Assembly (NCBI GenBank): GCA_954871525.1
Contig: OX940864.1
Coordinates: forward strand, 12,952,001 to 13,016,000
Source: Parietaria judaica
Lineage: Eukaryota > Streptophyta > Magnoliopsida > Rosales > Urticaceae
DNA length: 64,000 nt
Direction of reading: 5' to 3'
The position numbers were made by a program, and so were the translations under genes. Position 1 is the first letter of the stretch; each line of letters starts with the position of its first letter. This document shows, one piece after another, positions 50,343 to 61,792 of this stretch. The notes below the pieces were generated by a model, which had not been told where the DNA came from, searched no databases, and saw only the letters and a program-made list of their open reading frames with translations.

Positions 50343-51036
50343 TGTTGGAAAATGTAGTACAATGAAGACTTTGTTGCTGAATTAAGACAAATGAGAGGAT
50401 TGTCCATATATGTACACTTGTGTTAAAATGTGGAAGGATAAAAACTAAAAATAAAAAATATCAAGAGAAAGAAATCGAAGGCCGGCCCCACCGGCCACAA
50501 ATCGCTCTCAACTGCAGCAGCAAATTTGCTTCCTTTGCGGCATTTGGCCTGTCGCGGAATAAGATTGAAGGCCGTTGGTAACTTGGTATAGGATAAGTTG
50601 ATTGTGATGATGTGGCTCTAATAATAAGTGGGTTCCACAGGCACACATGGCCGAAGGCGCACATGCCCGAAGACGATGCTTCAGGGAGTTGAAAATAAGC
50701 GGAGATCCGGAGATGAATGGGTATAAAAGCCTAGTCATTGGTTTTGTGAAGTGAGGGAGAAAGAATATGGTGTGAGAACATCTTCTTGAGAAAAAACACT
50801 TAGGGAGAAAAGAGCAAGTCTTTGAGCTTGTAATCTTTGTAATCTTGGATTGATTTGACTAGTGAAACATTTGAGTAGGACATTTGATTTAGTTCGAACT
50901 TGGATAAGTTCTCTTGTCTCCATCTTTTATTTTTCGACGATTGATTGTATGACATTTGAGCCACGTAGGCTATATATACATAAATGCTAGTATATTATCC
51001 ATAATCCACTGTATCCGACCTCGAAATATCACAACA
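50343..51036 (+). mobile_element. Probable 5' LTR of a truncated retrotransposon
   Basis: It starts TGTTGGAAAATG and ends ATCACAACA. GGGTATAAAAGCC (about 50719-50731) provides a TATA box, followed by a leader with CTTGTAATCTTTGTAATC. Immediately after the CA end comes TTGATATCGGG, a degraded form of the tRNA-iMet primer-binding site TGGTATCAGAGC. No coding region or second LTR follows. Flanks do not form a 5-bp TSD, which is expected if the rest of the element is gone. It is 694 bp long; the start is less certain than the end. Confidence 0.5.
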
Positions 51037-51048
51037 TTGATATCGGGT

Positions 51049-54029
51049 TTTAAATACGAATTCAGCTTTGAGAAAAAAGAATTGTATTTGAGAAATATAG
51101 TAAACGATTTTTAAGAAAAATAAAATAAAAATATATTTAAGGAGTTAGAACAGTTACTTTTAAGTTTAAACTACATGTTTATTACTTGTATTGAATTAAT
51201 TTTTTAATTTAAACTATTTTACAAGTTTATGATAAATTTAATTTCGTACTTTAAATTAATTAAAATTTTCAAACCGGACCGGTCTGGTTGAGGCTCCACC
51301 TCAATCCCGCTATTGGGTTAAAAAAATTGGGTGCAAAAACCAGAAGCCCAGTACCCTGTCCTATTTTTGCTCCTAGTATATTTATTTAGATAAAATAACA
51401 TTTATTAAGAAATATATATATATATATATATATGAAAAAAAAATAGAAAGAAAGAAAAATTCATATATGGGCTTGTCCTAATTCGATCCAATTTCTTTTG
51501 GACTTAAATAATCTATAATTGCACTGATGGGTCCACACTTCCTTTTGGAATGCCAAAAAAATGAGCTTCAAAAAATTATATATTATATGATCATCATAAT
51601 ATGATTCATAGTTCCATTTACTACTAATTTGCATTCATAATTTAATTATGTATGAAATAAATTTGATCATGCGTACAGATTAACTGTATTTTTGTATGCC
51701 GTAGATTAATTAATTATATTATTAATAATGTAAATGTAAAAAGTATTCCAATTCTTCACATATTCCATTTTATTGGCATTTGAAATGAATTGAGAAAACA
51801 GTTTTCTTGTGTTTATGAATCAATGACACTAGTAACTTTTTTGTTCATGCTCGACCTAAAGAAGAATAACAACTTTCGTCAAAAAAAAAAAAAAGAAAGA
51901 AAGAAGAATAACAACTATTCTTGTTCAATCAAAGTAGAAGATGAGCAAATTTGAAGAAATAATAATAAAGAAGTGATCGTTATCATATTTATCGAAATGG
52001 AAATCTATAGTTATAGATGGTCTCTAGCAATGGAAATATGCCTACTTGTGTGCTTGAGAAACTGTAAATATGGAAGCAAAAAGGTATGTCACACCAAATT
52101 CATTAAATGAAATATGGTTTGGCATGAGATAATTTGAATTTTATTTAAATCTCAACTAATATTTTTATCCCGCTCCTAAAAAAATGTACTTTTCTTCACT
52201 GTATGGGATGAATTTCATGTCTACTCTCATATTTGACACTCTATACATCCATTGTAGATAAACAATCTTTATCCAAAAAGAAAATAACGGTGAAAGCTAA
52301 TGAATTATGGATCTCGTTAAACCATTATCATTCCTTACGACATCTCCAACGCTTACATTATTTTAGTGCTAAAACAATTTTTTTTTATCATCTCCGAAAT
52401 TTCATACTAAAAATAATATTCTCTATTATTATATTATTAAGGGTTAAAGAGACAAATGTCTGTTTTGTTCAAACCTTTTAAAAAATTGTCCAAACACTTT
52501 TAATGCAATCTAAAACTACATATTTATTCATTTGTGGACAATCACAATTGTATCCTTCCTAATTTAATTACGTACATAAAGTTTTAATTAATATATATCA
52601 GCTTAAAATTTTGACTAATCTTTTTTAATAGGAAATAAGAAATCAATTTATGTGTAGTTATTGTTCCTTAATTGTAGCATAATATCATTAACTAATTAAT
52701 GAATAAAAATCCCTAATCGTATCAAATTAGTCATCTAATTAAATATGATTATTCGAATTAAATTCTTTTAATAAATCTAAGGATTTTGCATTTTTTGGGT
52801 AATATCTGTCATTTTTTCCGCTTTTGTTTGTTTGTTGAGAAAATTCAAAACAGTTTTATAATTATGGAACTGTAACTATATATACGAAACTACTTAAATT
52901 TTGTCGCAGAAAATTTCGTAAGTATACATACGATTATGTAGCTCTAAGTATGAAAATGTAATGACAAATGTACTCATAAATTTAATTATGAAATTGAAAT
53001 TATTGTTTAAATATTGGGAAAATGAAGTTAATAAACTATAAATACGAAACTGTAATCGAAATTACGAGACTGTAATAATAGTTTAAAAATTGTATAACTG
53101 AAGCTAATATATTGTAAATTCAGAAACTGTAGATGTAATTATCATACTATAACTGTAAATTCAAGATGAACCATGATGACACTTCGAATTTCAAAAATCG
53201 CCCCTACCTGCAGGCTCGGCGGGTGATTGTGTACGACTTTATCTTGCTATTATCCGCGTAGTAGCCCGGGAGCCTACCTCCAATGAAAAAAGAGGAGACT
53301 TGTGGAAGCGACGAGGATAAAGAGAAGGGCAAAAAAAAAAAAAAAAAGACTAAGTCGGAAGAAAAAAGGATTGAATCTTCCTACAAGCTATCCCGCCCCA
53401 CCCCCACGGAACCCGTCCTCCAAAATTTCCGATCCGTGCCATTACCAATTATAAAAAAATTATTTATAACATCGATATTGAGAATTTGTCATATCATTTT
53501 AATCATACTACATACATAGATTTAGACATTTATTTTGATGTATATATAACAATTATATTTAAATAATAAAAAAAGATGAGGAAGGGGGAGCATTGGACCC
53601 ACTAAAAAGCATAAGAAGCGATAGAGCTACCCACTCCCATCATTTTGTATTCCCTCCACCCTGTCGTCCCTCCCTCACCGGCTACCCCCTCCGCCGGTCA
53701 CCCACACGTGTGTGCACCCCACCCCCGCACGTGCCAACTCCACCACACAAACACATCATCACACAACTCTCATTCCTATTTCTCTCACCTTCTCTCTCCA
53801 CTTTTTGTGGTGCAACAACAACAAATAAAAGAAAAAATACATCTATATGCACATATATATTACACACCCACACACCAAAATCTCTATAATTTTTTTTTTT
53901 AATTTGGGTTTTTTCCTTCTGGGGTTTATCGGATTTCTTCTTATAGTTTTTTTTTTTTTTTTTTGAACTGACTCTTGAAAAAGATCACTTTTTTCTCCTC
54001 CTCCTTCTTCTTCTTCTTCGCTTTGCACC
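51049..54029. other. Intergenic DNA and WRC-gene promoter
   Basis: Mostly AT-rich with no gene. A GC-richer patch at 53198-53280 has no recognisable identity. The last 400 bp (53600-54029) are pyrimidine-rich and should be the promoter and 5' leader of the WRC gene. T runs sit at 53890-53901 and 53946-53964. Confidence 0.5.
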
Positions 54030-56384
54030 ATGAGGATCCGAAAACGGCCACTCCCGTTTCTCCTGCCGGTAGCCCCCTCAGATCCCCTCCTCAACCTCAA
54101 CCGGCCCCCGCCGGTTCCGGTGGCGCTGCACACTCACCCCGACCGTCGGATCGGAGCCACCAACGGCCGCGATTCGCCGCCCGACGGGGAGGAGAAGCGA
54201 GCTCGTCAGGTGAGTGATAAATGATAATGTTAAAGTAGTGCACTTTTGCTGAGTTTGAGCTGGAATCACCAAGTGTCTGTATATATGTATAAATATATGT
54301 AAGGATCGTGCAATTATATTTTTGGGTTTTTATGTTTTGGGTCACAGGAATTGTTGTTTGAAGATCAGGGTGATGACGATGATATCAGGTATGTTTGATT
54401 TTACAAAATATAGTTAATTGATTTTCGATAATTACAATTTTCTAATTATATATGTAAATGTATAGATACAGTGGAAAGAGTGATTTGGGTGTGTTTTTAT
54501 ATGAGCACCATACCTTACCTTGCCATCTAATCTAATCTAATCTAATCTAATCTAGTTGTGTATGTGTGTTGTGGTTTCTCTCTCTTCTCTCTAAACTAAA
54601 CTAAACTAAACTAAACTAATGAACCCATGCGGTGCACGTTAGCGTGAGACGCTGGTCCCCAGCTACAATATACCCACTTCTCAACAAATTACAACTGTGC
54701 ATGTGTTTCCTCTCTTTTGTTCTTCTGTTGAAAGCTCTGAATTTTATCCACTTATACATATACATATATGTCATATGTGTATATATTATTGACATGTCTT
54801 GTGTGTGTATGACTATATATACGTGTTTGTTTGATTATCTTTCAGAAAAGAGAACATCTCAAGTGCACAAAGAGTCGGTGAGTTTCATCTCAAATCAAGT
54901 CCCAAACAACATCCTAGCTCTTCTCAAGGTAAAATTAAATATAAATAAATATATTTTGTTTCTAATGGTATATCTCAATTCTCAAAGTAAACCGTGTTGT
55001 AGTGTTTTTTTTTTTTTGTATATATGTAGCTAAAATAACTTATCGAAAGATACTAATTCAAATAATCAACGAGTTGAAGATAGTCTTCCGACAACATTGT
55101 ATATATGTATATCGTGTAGCTAAAACGAAGTTAGTCTTCTGACAACATTTATATATTATATGTGTACGCATGTTTTTACAAGTACTTATATTGTAACGCG
55201 AGTATTATTATTTATTTTTTTGACATTTCATATAACGTGTAGCTAAAACTTTGTTTCTGAAGGATAATAATTCAAATATTCAACTAGCTAGTCCTAATAC
55301 ATATAAATATATATTATATATCTATATATATGCCCGCACGAACATTATATGTATAGTTCCCACTCGTTTTTGTTCAATCATCGGTTAAAGGGTCATTCAA
55401 TACAACCATATTTTATGTGTAAGTGCGATTTTGTTCACATAGCGAGAAATACGTATTGTATAGATGTATAACCATAATATATGAGTATAGGCGCGATAAT
55501 AATGATATATTTCTCTGATGTATACGTGTTAAAAATATTTATATATTTAACCAAAATAACAAAATGTATATTTTAATTCTTTTCATATAACTATATTTTA
55601 CGTGTACGCGCAAAGATCGATGATTCAAATTCAATATTTATGGTATGCGATAAAGCGAACAATATGTATAAATCTCTTTCTTACAGATTATACGATTACG
55701 CGCGAAATGTGTGTATTTATATATATCATACATGTATATATATGTATACGTGCAATTTGCAAATAATGTGTATATATATCTCTCTTTCTTACAACCATAA
55801 TTCACGTGTATATGAATATATGTATTACATGTACGTGCGAATAATACGTATAAATCACTTTTTCTATACAACCCTATGTTTCTTGAATATGATTCAATTT
55901 AAACCAAAATCTTATTTTCCTTATATATTCGGATGCAGCAGCCCCGGTTCTTTCTAAGAAGAGATCGAGGCCGAAAAGCGTGAAGAAGCTGTCTGGCGAC
56001 AACGACCGCGACGATGATGGCGAGATCGAGAGCAGTGCCGGGCGGAAGAAGCCGGCCCCGGCGCTGATGGAAGGGTCGCGGTGCAGCCGCGTGAACGGGC
56101 GGGGGTGGCGGTGCTGCCAGCAGACCCTCGTTGGCTACTCCCTCTGCGAACACCACCTCGGCAAAGGCCGCCTCCGCAGCATGACCGCCGTCCGCGCCAG
56201 TACTTCGTCGCGCCCGGTCGCTGACGAGACCCGCGGTAATTTCCCGAAGACGGTTAAGAGCGGGGGCAAGAAGATGATGAAGCTCGGGATGGTGAAGGCG
56301 AGGTCGATCAGCAGCTTGTTAGGTCAGACGTCCGACGGCTCCAGCATAAACCCGCCGGTGGACCGGGATCAACACAACGGCTAG
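54030..56384 (+). CDS. WRC-domain nuclear protein without QLQ
   Basis: Four exons: 54030-54209, 54348-54388, 54846-54928 and 55939-56384, with GT-AG introns in consistent frame, giving 249 aa. The N-terminus MRIRKRPLPF is basic and followed by a Pro-rich stretch. The middle is acidic (FEDQGDDDDIR), then basic with KKRSRPKSVKK (about 108-118), a likely nuclear signal. The WRC motif C150-x9-C160-x10-C171-x2-H174 (SRCSRVNGRGWRCC ... YSLCEHHLGKGR) is complete and known as a DNA-binding/nuclear-targeting domain of GROWTH-REGULATING FACTORs. GRFs also carry an N-terminal QLQ domain that recruits GIF co-activators; none is present here. The protein therefore belongs to the smaller group of WRC-only proteins of largely unknown role. 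The WRC domain is wholly in the last exon. Exons 2 and 3 are tiny (41 and 83 nt) and were placed by phase and splice consensus. Confidence 0.85.
54524..54618. repeat. Two pentanucleotide microsatellites in an intron
   Basis: An ATCTA/TCTAA array (54524-54555) and a CTAAA array (54591-54618) lie 35 bp apart in the second intron of the WRC gene. Both are pure repeats of about six units. Confidence 0.9.
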
Positions 56385-56701
56385 GTATACAAGACTCAAG
56401 CCCTCGTTGAAAACATCAAAAACACATAAAGCGAGATCGATATATATATATATATGTGGGTGTATCATGTATATATGTTTGCATGTGCTGAACTTGATCA
56501 TAGTGTGGTGTAGTAACTAGGTATATAGATGTTTTGTGTTTTGTGTTTTGTTTTGTTCTGTGTGCTTGAGAAAGTAGTACGTAACTGATTTGATTTTACG
56601 AGTGATGGATTTTTAATTATATATTTATTATTTTATGTTTAGTTTATCTCTAATTTTATTAGTACTATAATATTATATATTAAACATATATATAATATAT
56701 A
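56385..56701 (+). other. WRC gene 3' untranslated region
   Basis: AT-rich sequence after the stop codon at 56382-56384. No other feature is recognised. Confidence 0.5.
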
Positions 56702-56969
56702 CAGGGAAACTTCTAAAATTGACCTCCAATACACCATAAATTGTTTTGTTACACCTCAAATTTTTATAATTCTCAAAATAACCTTTTCAAATTTCATGTA
56801 CCAAAATACCCCTGCAACTTGTCCATTTTTTAGGACACAATTTGTCCATTTAAAGACGCGATATGTCCATTTGTCAGGACAAGTTAAAAGGGTATTTTAG
56901 TACATAAAATTTAAAAAGGTTATTTTGAAAATTATGAAAACTTGAAGTGTAACAAAACAAACTTCCCTA
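56702..56969. mobile_element. Fold-back MITE, ~268 bp
   Basis: The left end CAGGGAAACTTCT and the reverse-complemented right end TAGGGAAGTTTGT open long imperfect inverted repeats. Paired blocks include TTTTGTTACAC.TCAA, AAATAACCTTTT.AAATTT and GTAC.AAAATACCC. The centre has repeated TTGTCC / GGACA motifs. There is no coding capacity. The TSD cannot be resolved because both flanks are TA repeats. Confidence 0.65.
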
Positions 56970-57248
56970 TATATAATACTATAGAAGAACTGAAGAAGAT
57001 TTACGTAGTCGTGTACTTTGAATAAAGTCAGAAGTATTGTACTTAATAGACCCTAAGCCTAATATAGAGTTTATAGTTTATACAATGATTATAATCTATA
57101 TATATATATAATTATGACTACTGTATATCCTTTGACCGACGTTGTGTTCTATGTTCGGTCAGTAATTCAGTCTGTGCAGGTTGCTCTACCATGTATTTTC
57201 TTTTTTATTTTATGAGCTGTAAAAGCAAACGATTATACTATATAATAT
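56970..57248. other. Short AT-rich spacer
   Basis: A TA run near 57097-57110 is the only feature before the hAT element. Confidence 0.5.
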
Positions 57249-57279
57249 GTTATATACAGAGCTGCACACTTGGATCGCC

Positions 57280-57375
57280 ACTCGCGATGCGACGCGTGAC
57301 CTTGGGATCGCGATGCATCGCGATTTTGCGGCAAAAGTCGCGATTCGTCGCGATTCTGGGCATGCGTCGCGACTG
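57280..57375. repeat. Left subterminal CGCGA motif cluster of the hAT element
   Basis: CGCGAT / TCGCGA / GACGCG motifs recur about every 10-20 bp in both orientations, for example ATCGCGATGCATCGCGATTT at 57306-57325. The same motifs fill the right end at about 61630-61740. In hAT transposons such clusters bind transposase. Confidence 0.8.
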
Positions 57376-57615
57376 GTGATGTGGCGATCCGAGATTCTCA
57401 TCCAACGGCCAGGATGATGCCACGTCATCGATCCGTTTGGTGTGTTTGTTTGTGGCAATAATAACACGTTTTTCAACCAAAATTTATTACCCAACCACAA
57501 TTTTTACCTACTTTATTCGAATTCAACCCTAAAATTTCAAATTTTTATTTTTTTTACCCACTATTATTCACCCACCACAATAATTATTCACCCACCCCAC
57601 TCTCTCCTCAAACCC

Positions 57616-57623
57616 TATAAATA
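57616..57623 (+). promoter_or_regulatory. TATA box of the hAT transposase gene
   Basis: TATAAATA lies 123 bp upstream of the first ATG (57746) and is followed by a CT-rich leader, a normal plant core promoter layout. Confidence 0.7.
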
Positions 57624-57745
57624 CCACCTCTTCCTCCCTCATTTCCTCACCAACAATCTTCCATCTCTCTCTCAAATTCTCTTAACTCTCTAAGTTTTTT
57701 CCCTCTAAAGCTCTAAAGTTCTCAAGTTCTCAATTTTGTTCCATT

Positions 57746-60700
57746 ATGTCTCGAAGAAGCGGCGGTAGTTCCGGGGGTCGAAGAACGGCTAGGAATTTGC
57801 AATCCCAATTTCAACTAGGGGGAACATCGCAGCCTACGCCCGACGGCTACATTCCCGTTATGCTACCCCAAGAAATATTTCCCTCCCCTCCCAATCCAGA
57901 TTATCCCGATGATACAGTACGGTCTCTAAGACCTAGTCTAGTCCGGGCGATGGGCCAGCACGACGTCAATCCCCAACGTGTGTCCCGAGAATTGGTCGAG
58001 GCGGTGGCTCAATCTAGGGGGGGGGGGGGTGGGGAAATAACGATCCTTTTTTCGATCTCATGTTTCAACAACACGCCGATTACAGATCTCAACGTCCCGA
58101 AGGTGCCGATCCCGACGAAACTCAACGTCCCGACGATGCCGATCCCGACGACTTTCAAACGCCGCCCTCGGTCCGTGGTTCAAATGTTGGGGTTTACAAC
58201 CGCAGTTCTCCTCTACCTTCCAATCAAGATAGCGGTGAAGCCTCCGTTGCCCGTCCTCGACGAGATCGACGTCCTTCAACCGGGTAATAACCTTTAGTCA
58301 TTTCTCTAAGTATAGCTATTAGTCATTTTTCTATTTTATTAATTAATAATATTTAATAATTAATAAGTTAGTACTTAGTAATAATTAATAATCCATAACG
58401 AATTTCTTGAAAGTCATAGTATGCTCTGTGGTTGCGGTTCCGACAGATCTTCCACATCAGAAACGACTTTCTTGAGATTTTTTGTTAGTTAATAATCATT
58501 TAATCATACAAGTTTAATTTTTTTAATTAGGTAATAATCAATTAATCATATTAGTTTAATTACACTTTAAATAGGTAATAATCATTTAATCATTTTAGTT
58601 TAATTTTTTCAATTAGTTAATAATCATTTAATCATACTAGTTTAATAATCAATTTGTAAGTGTTGTTGTCACGTCACTTGAAAGTCTTAGTATGCTCTGT
58701 GGTTGCGGTTCCGACTGATCTTCCACATCAGAAACGAATTTCTTGATATTTTTTATTATTTAATAATCATTTAATTAGTTAATAATCAATTAATCATATT
58801 AGTTTAATTAAAATTTAAATAGTTACTTAAATAAGTTAAAGAAATAAAAATGGTATTTTTTATGTGTGGTGATAATTATAAAGTTTTTAAGGATTACGGT
58901 GTCTTAGAAAGACTGGTTTTTAAATAAGGTTTGCTTTGCAATCTCTTCCAAGCTAGCCTGGGAACCTCGGGGAGTTCTGTCTAGAAGAGCTTGGGCCTAA
59001 AGCGAGATCATAGCATCCTTTCCAGTCGATCTGGCCGTGGAACCTCGGGGAGTTCCGTCCAAAAGAGCTTGATAATTATTTCCACACATAGAAAGTACCA
59101 TTTTTAATTTTGTTAACTTTTTTAATTAACTATATGAAATTTAATTAATTATTATAATTAATATTAATATTTAATCCATGTAAAATTAATACCAGTTTTT
59201 ATTTTGTTAATCATTTTTCTCCCTTATATTTTTAATAGGGAAAATCCTACGGCCTTGGTGTGGGGACGACCAAACAGAGCGAAAGTGTGGGAATATTTTC
59301 ACGAAGAATGACGGGTGGAGAACGGTATTCGAGTCAAGATCGCCACGTGCAAGAAGTGCCATACAACCCTAGATGCGTTGGGGGAAAAAGGAACTGGCTA
59401 CTTGATGCGACATAAAAAAGCGTGCTACAGAGACGATGACGAGGTAAACACAGCACAGGTAAGTGCTCTTAGCACGGAAAATTTACGGAAATGGACCCTC
59501 GAGTGGTTACTGTCTACGGGTGCACCGATGAGTTTGATGGAAAATCCTGCGCATACACAATACATGCAAAGGATTAATCCGTCTTACCAACAGTTTTCCC
59601 GTACGACGTACCCCAGGGACATGGAAAAGGCTTACAAAATGCAAAAAAATTATTTGGTCAAGTTTTTTAAAATGTCAAACATAAACATTGCTTTCACCAC
59701 CGACTTGTGGAGCGGTCCGAGTCTAAACGATTATTTGAGTCTGACCGCCCATTACGTCGACGATGATTGGGTTCCATGTCAAAAACTTTTAAATATGTCA
59801 CCATTCGAGTGTCGCCATATCGGCACAAACATTTCCGAAAAATTGATAGAATTATTAAATGATTGGGGTTTGCAAAATCGTATTATTTCTATTACTTTAG
59901 ACAATGCCGCAAACAATAACGCCGCTATTACTATCTTAGAAAATAGTTTGCCCAGTTCTCCTTTTCGTAATATTTTACATCAAAAGTGTGGTTGTCACAT
60001 TACTAATTTAATTGCTAGAACGGGCGAACGGAATATTTCAAACCACGTAGAAAAAATACGCGGCGTTATCGATTGGATCCGGCATTCTCAAACCACCACT
60101 AGGTGGAGACGATTTTGTAAAGAGCACAATCATAAAGCTAATAAGTTTGGTTTAGACAACAATACACGATGGAACTCTACGTATCTAATGCTTTCAGTTG
60201 TGTATAGACAGAGGGTACCGTTAAGCGCTTTCCTCCACACCGAACTAGAGGCCTCGGAGCGGATCACGGAGGCAGAATGGGAAACGGCCGAGAAATTCAC
60301 CCAATTCCTCAAACCCTTTTACGATGTTACTTTACATTTTTCTAACCAAAGACAACCTTCTTTGAATCATGGTCTTTCGGGTCTATATGAAATTACAAAC
60401 ACTTTTTCTGAATTCGAAAATGACCCTGTTATTTCTCCCATGATTCCGGGAATGGTTGCAAAATTCAAAAGTTATTGGGATCCACCCCCTTTTTCTTATT
60501 GTTTCGGTGCTATCTTAGATCCCCGTATTATGTTTACTTTCGGGCTGTTGATGTTAGCAATCGGGATAAACTTAGGGGTGGATTACACTGATTATATTAA
60601 GGTTGTTAATGAAGCTTTTTATGAACTGTACAATGAATACGACCGGCGGTTCCCAGAGTTCAACGTGGAGGCGGAGCGAAGGGAAGTGATGGAAAGCCCA

Positions 60701-61154
60701 ACCAAGACCGGCCTAGCATTTGTCCGGAGACTGAAGCAAAGACTGGATCGCGGAGAATCATCGGGATCCGGTACGCCACCGGCACGAGCGGAAGACACGG
60801 AAGGCGCACCGCAAGAATTGAAGCGGTACTACGGCCTACGGATCGACGAGGAATCCCTCGAGTTCGATGTGATTGGATGGTGGAAGAATCAACGGGAAAG
60901 ATTCCCGATATTGGCGAGAATGGCGAGGGATATATATACTGTCCATCCCCATTTCAAGCGTTGCTTCGGAGAGCGCATTCAGTTCGGCTCAGCATATAAT
61001 CGACGACCGGAGGGCGTCAATTACCAACACACACCTCGAGCAAGCGGTGGTCTTGAACGATTGGATGTTCCGCAACCCCACCATCGCCCAACGGTCCGAA
61101 CCAACCGAGCTGGAGCTCATGACTCAAAATTTTAACGACTGGTTCCCCGAGTGA
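57746..61154 (+). pseudogene. hAT transposase (BED zinc finger, RICESLEEPER-like), disrupted
   Basis: Exon 1 is 57746-58283 and exon 2 59239-61154, joined by a consensus GT-AG intron that preserves frame (ACC GG|G GAA). Exon 1 encodes a Ser/Gly/Arg-rich start and a Pro/Asp/Arg-rich tail. Exon 2 encodes a BED finger (VWEYF ... CKKCH ... RHKKAC), the hAT catalytic core (FTTDLWSGPSLNDYLSLTAH, TLDNAANN, RWNSTYLML) and the C-terminal dimerisation domain (SSVASESAFS ... DDRRASI ... LNDWM). Three lesions are visible. A run of 13 Gs at 58017-58029 shifts frame within exon 1. An in-frame TGA at 59309-59311 falls inside the BED finger where a Trp codon would fit. An extra TATA in the TA run at about 60929-60938 shifts frame just before the dimerisation domain. 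The middle 600 codons remain open. The G run could be an assembly error; the other two are harder to dismiss. Confidence 0.88.
58284..59238 (+). other. Intron of the hAT transposase gene with internal repeats
   Basis: A segment of about 95 bp (CTTGAAAGTC.TAGTATGCTC ... CCACATCAGAAACGA) occurs at about 58406-58500 and again at about 58677-58770. ATTAATAATCATTTAATCAT-type repeats lie between and around the copies. Near the 3' end, an inverted repeat of about 38 bp (58847-58885 against 59066-59106; ATGTGTGG core) encloses two direct copies of GGAACCTCGGGGAGTTC.GTC (58971 and 59039). Confidence 0.75.
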
Positions 61155-61792
61155 CGCAATGTAAACGCCAATATGATGTTCTCTTTCCTCTCTTGGTTTT
61201 ATGTCCCTAAGGAGGGTTTTTCAAGAGAGGTTTTAGTGAGGCATCTTGTAATATTTACATTGATTATTTACAACTTCTTCCACCTTATTGTAATATTCAC
61301 AATGAATAATACAACTTTTTTTTAATATCTTGTTTTATCATATTTATTTATTTGCTATTAAATTTTTAAAAATTATTAATATGTTACAAATTAATATTTA
61401 TTAACATGTCTTACAAATTAAAAATTAACATATAAAGAGAAATTAATAATATGTTACAAAATAATAAATTATAACATACTAAAATATTAATTTTGAAATA
61501 AATAAAGTATAAATAATAATTTTAAATAATTTAATACTTAAATTCGGATAAAAACTAATAAAATTAAACATTGGAAACAAATAAGAACTTTTGCCGCAAC
61601 CCTTTTTTTGGTCGAGCTTCACCCTTCCTCGCTAAATCGCGAGCACGTCGCGACTTTCTGCGACGAGCCACGCCACGACGCATCGCGACCACCTTGCTCG
61701 CGATTTTGGCGACTTTCGTCGCGACGCGTCGTGGGGTCGCCATGTGCAGCTCTAGTTATATATATGACATGATGAACGTAATGATTATTGAC

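Larger units (their letters stand above)
57257..61754 (+). mobile_element. Full-length hAT transposon, 4498 bp, coding region decayed
   Basis: A perfect 8-bp TSD, GTTATATA, lies at 57249-57256 and 61755-61762. Terminal inverted repeats are CAGAGCTGCACA on the left and TAGAGCTGCACA (reverse complement) on the right. Both subterminal regions are crowded with CGCGA/TCGCG motifs (57280-57375 and 61630-61740). Between them is one transposase gene with a TATA box, a pyrimidine-rich leader, two exons and a BED/RICESLEEPER-type hAT protein. The gene carries three lesions (see the pseudogene entry), so the element is not autonomous as sequenced, though its ends look intact enough to be mobilised. Confidence 0.93.

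Noticed and set aside
58017..58029. Treating the 13-G run frameshift as programmed frameshifting
   Set aside because: With other lesions in the same gene, simple homopolymer slippage or a sequencing error is more likely.
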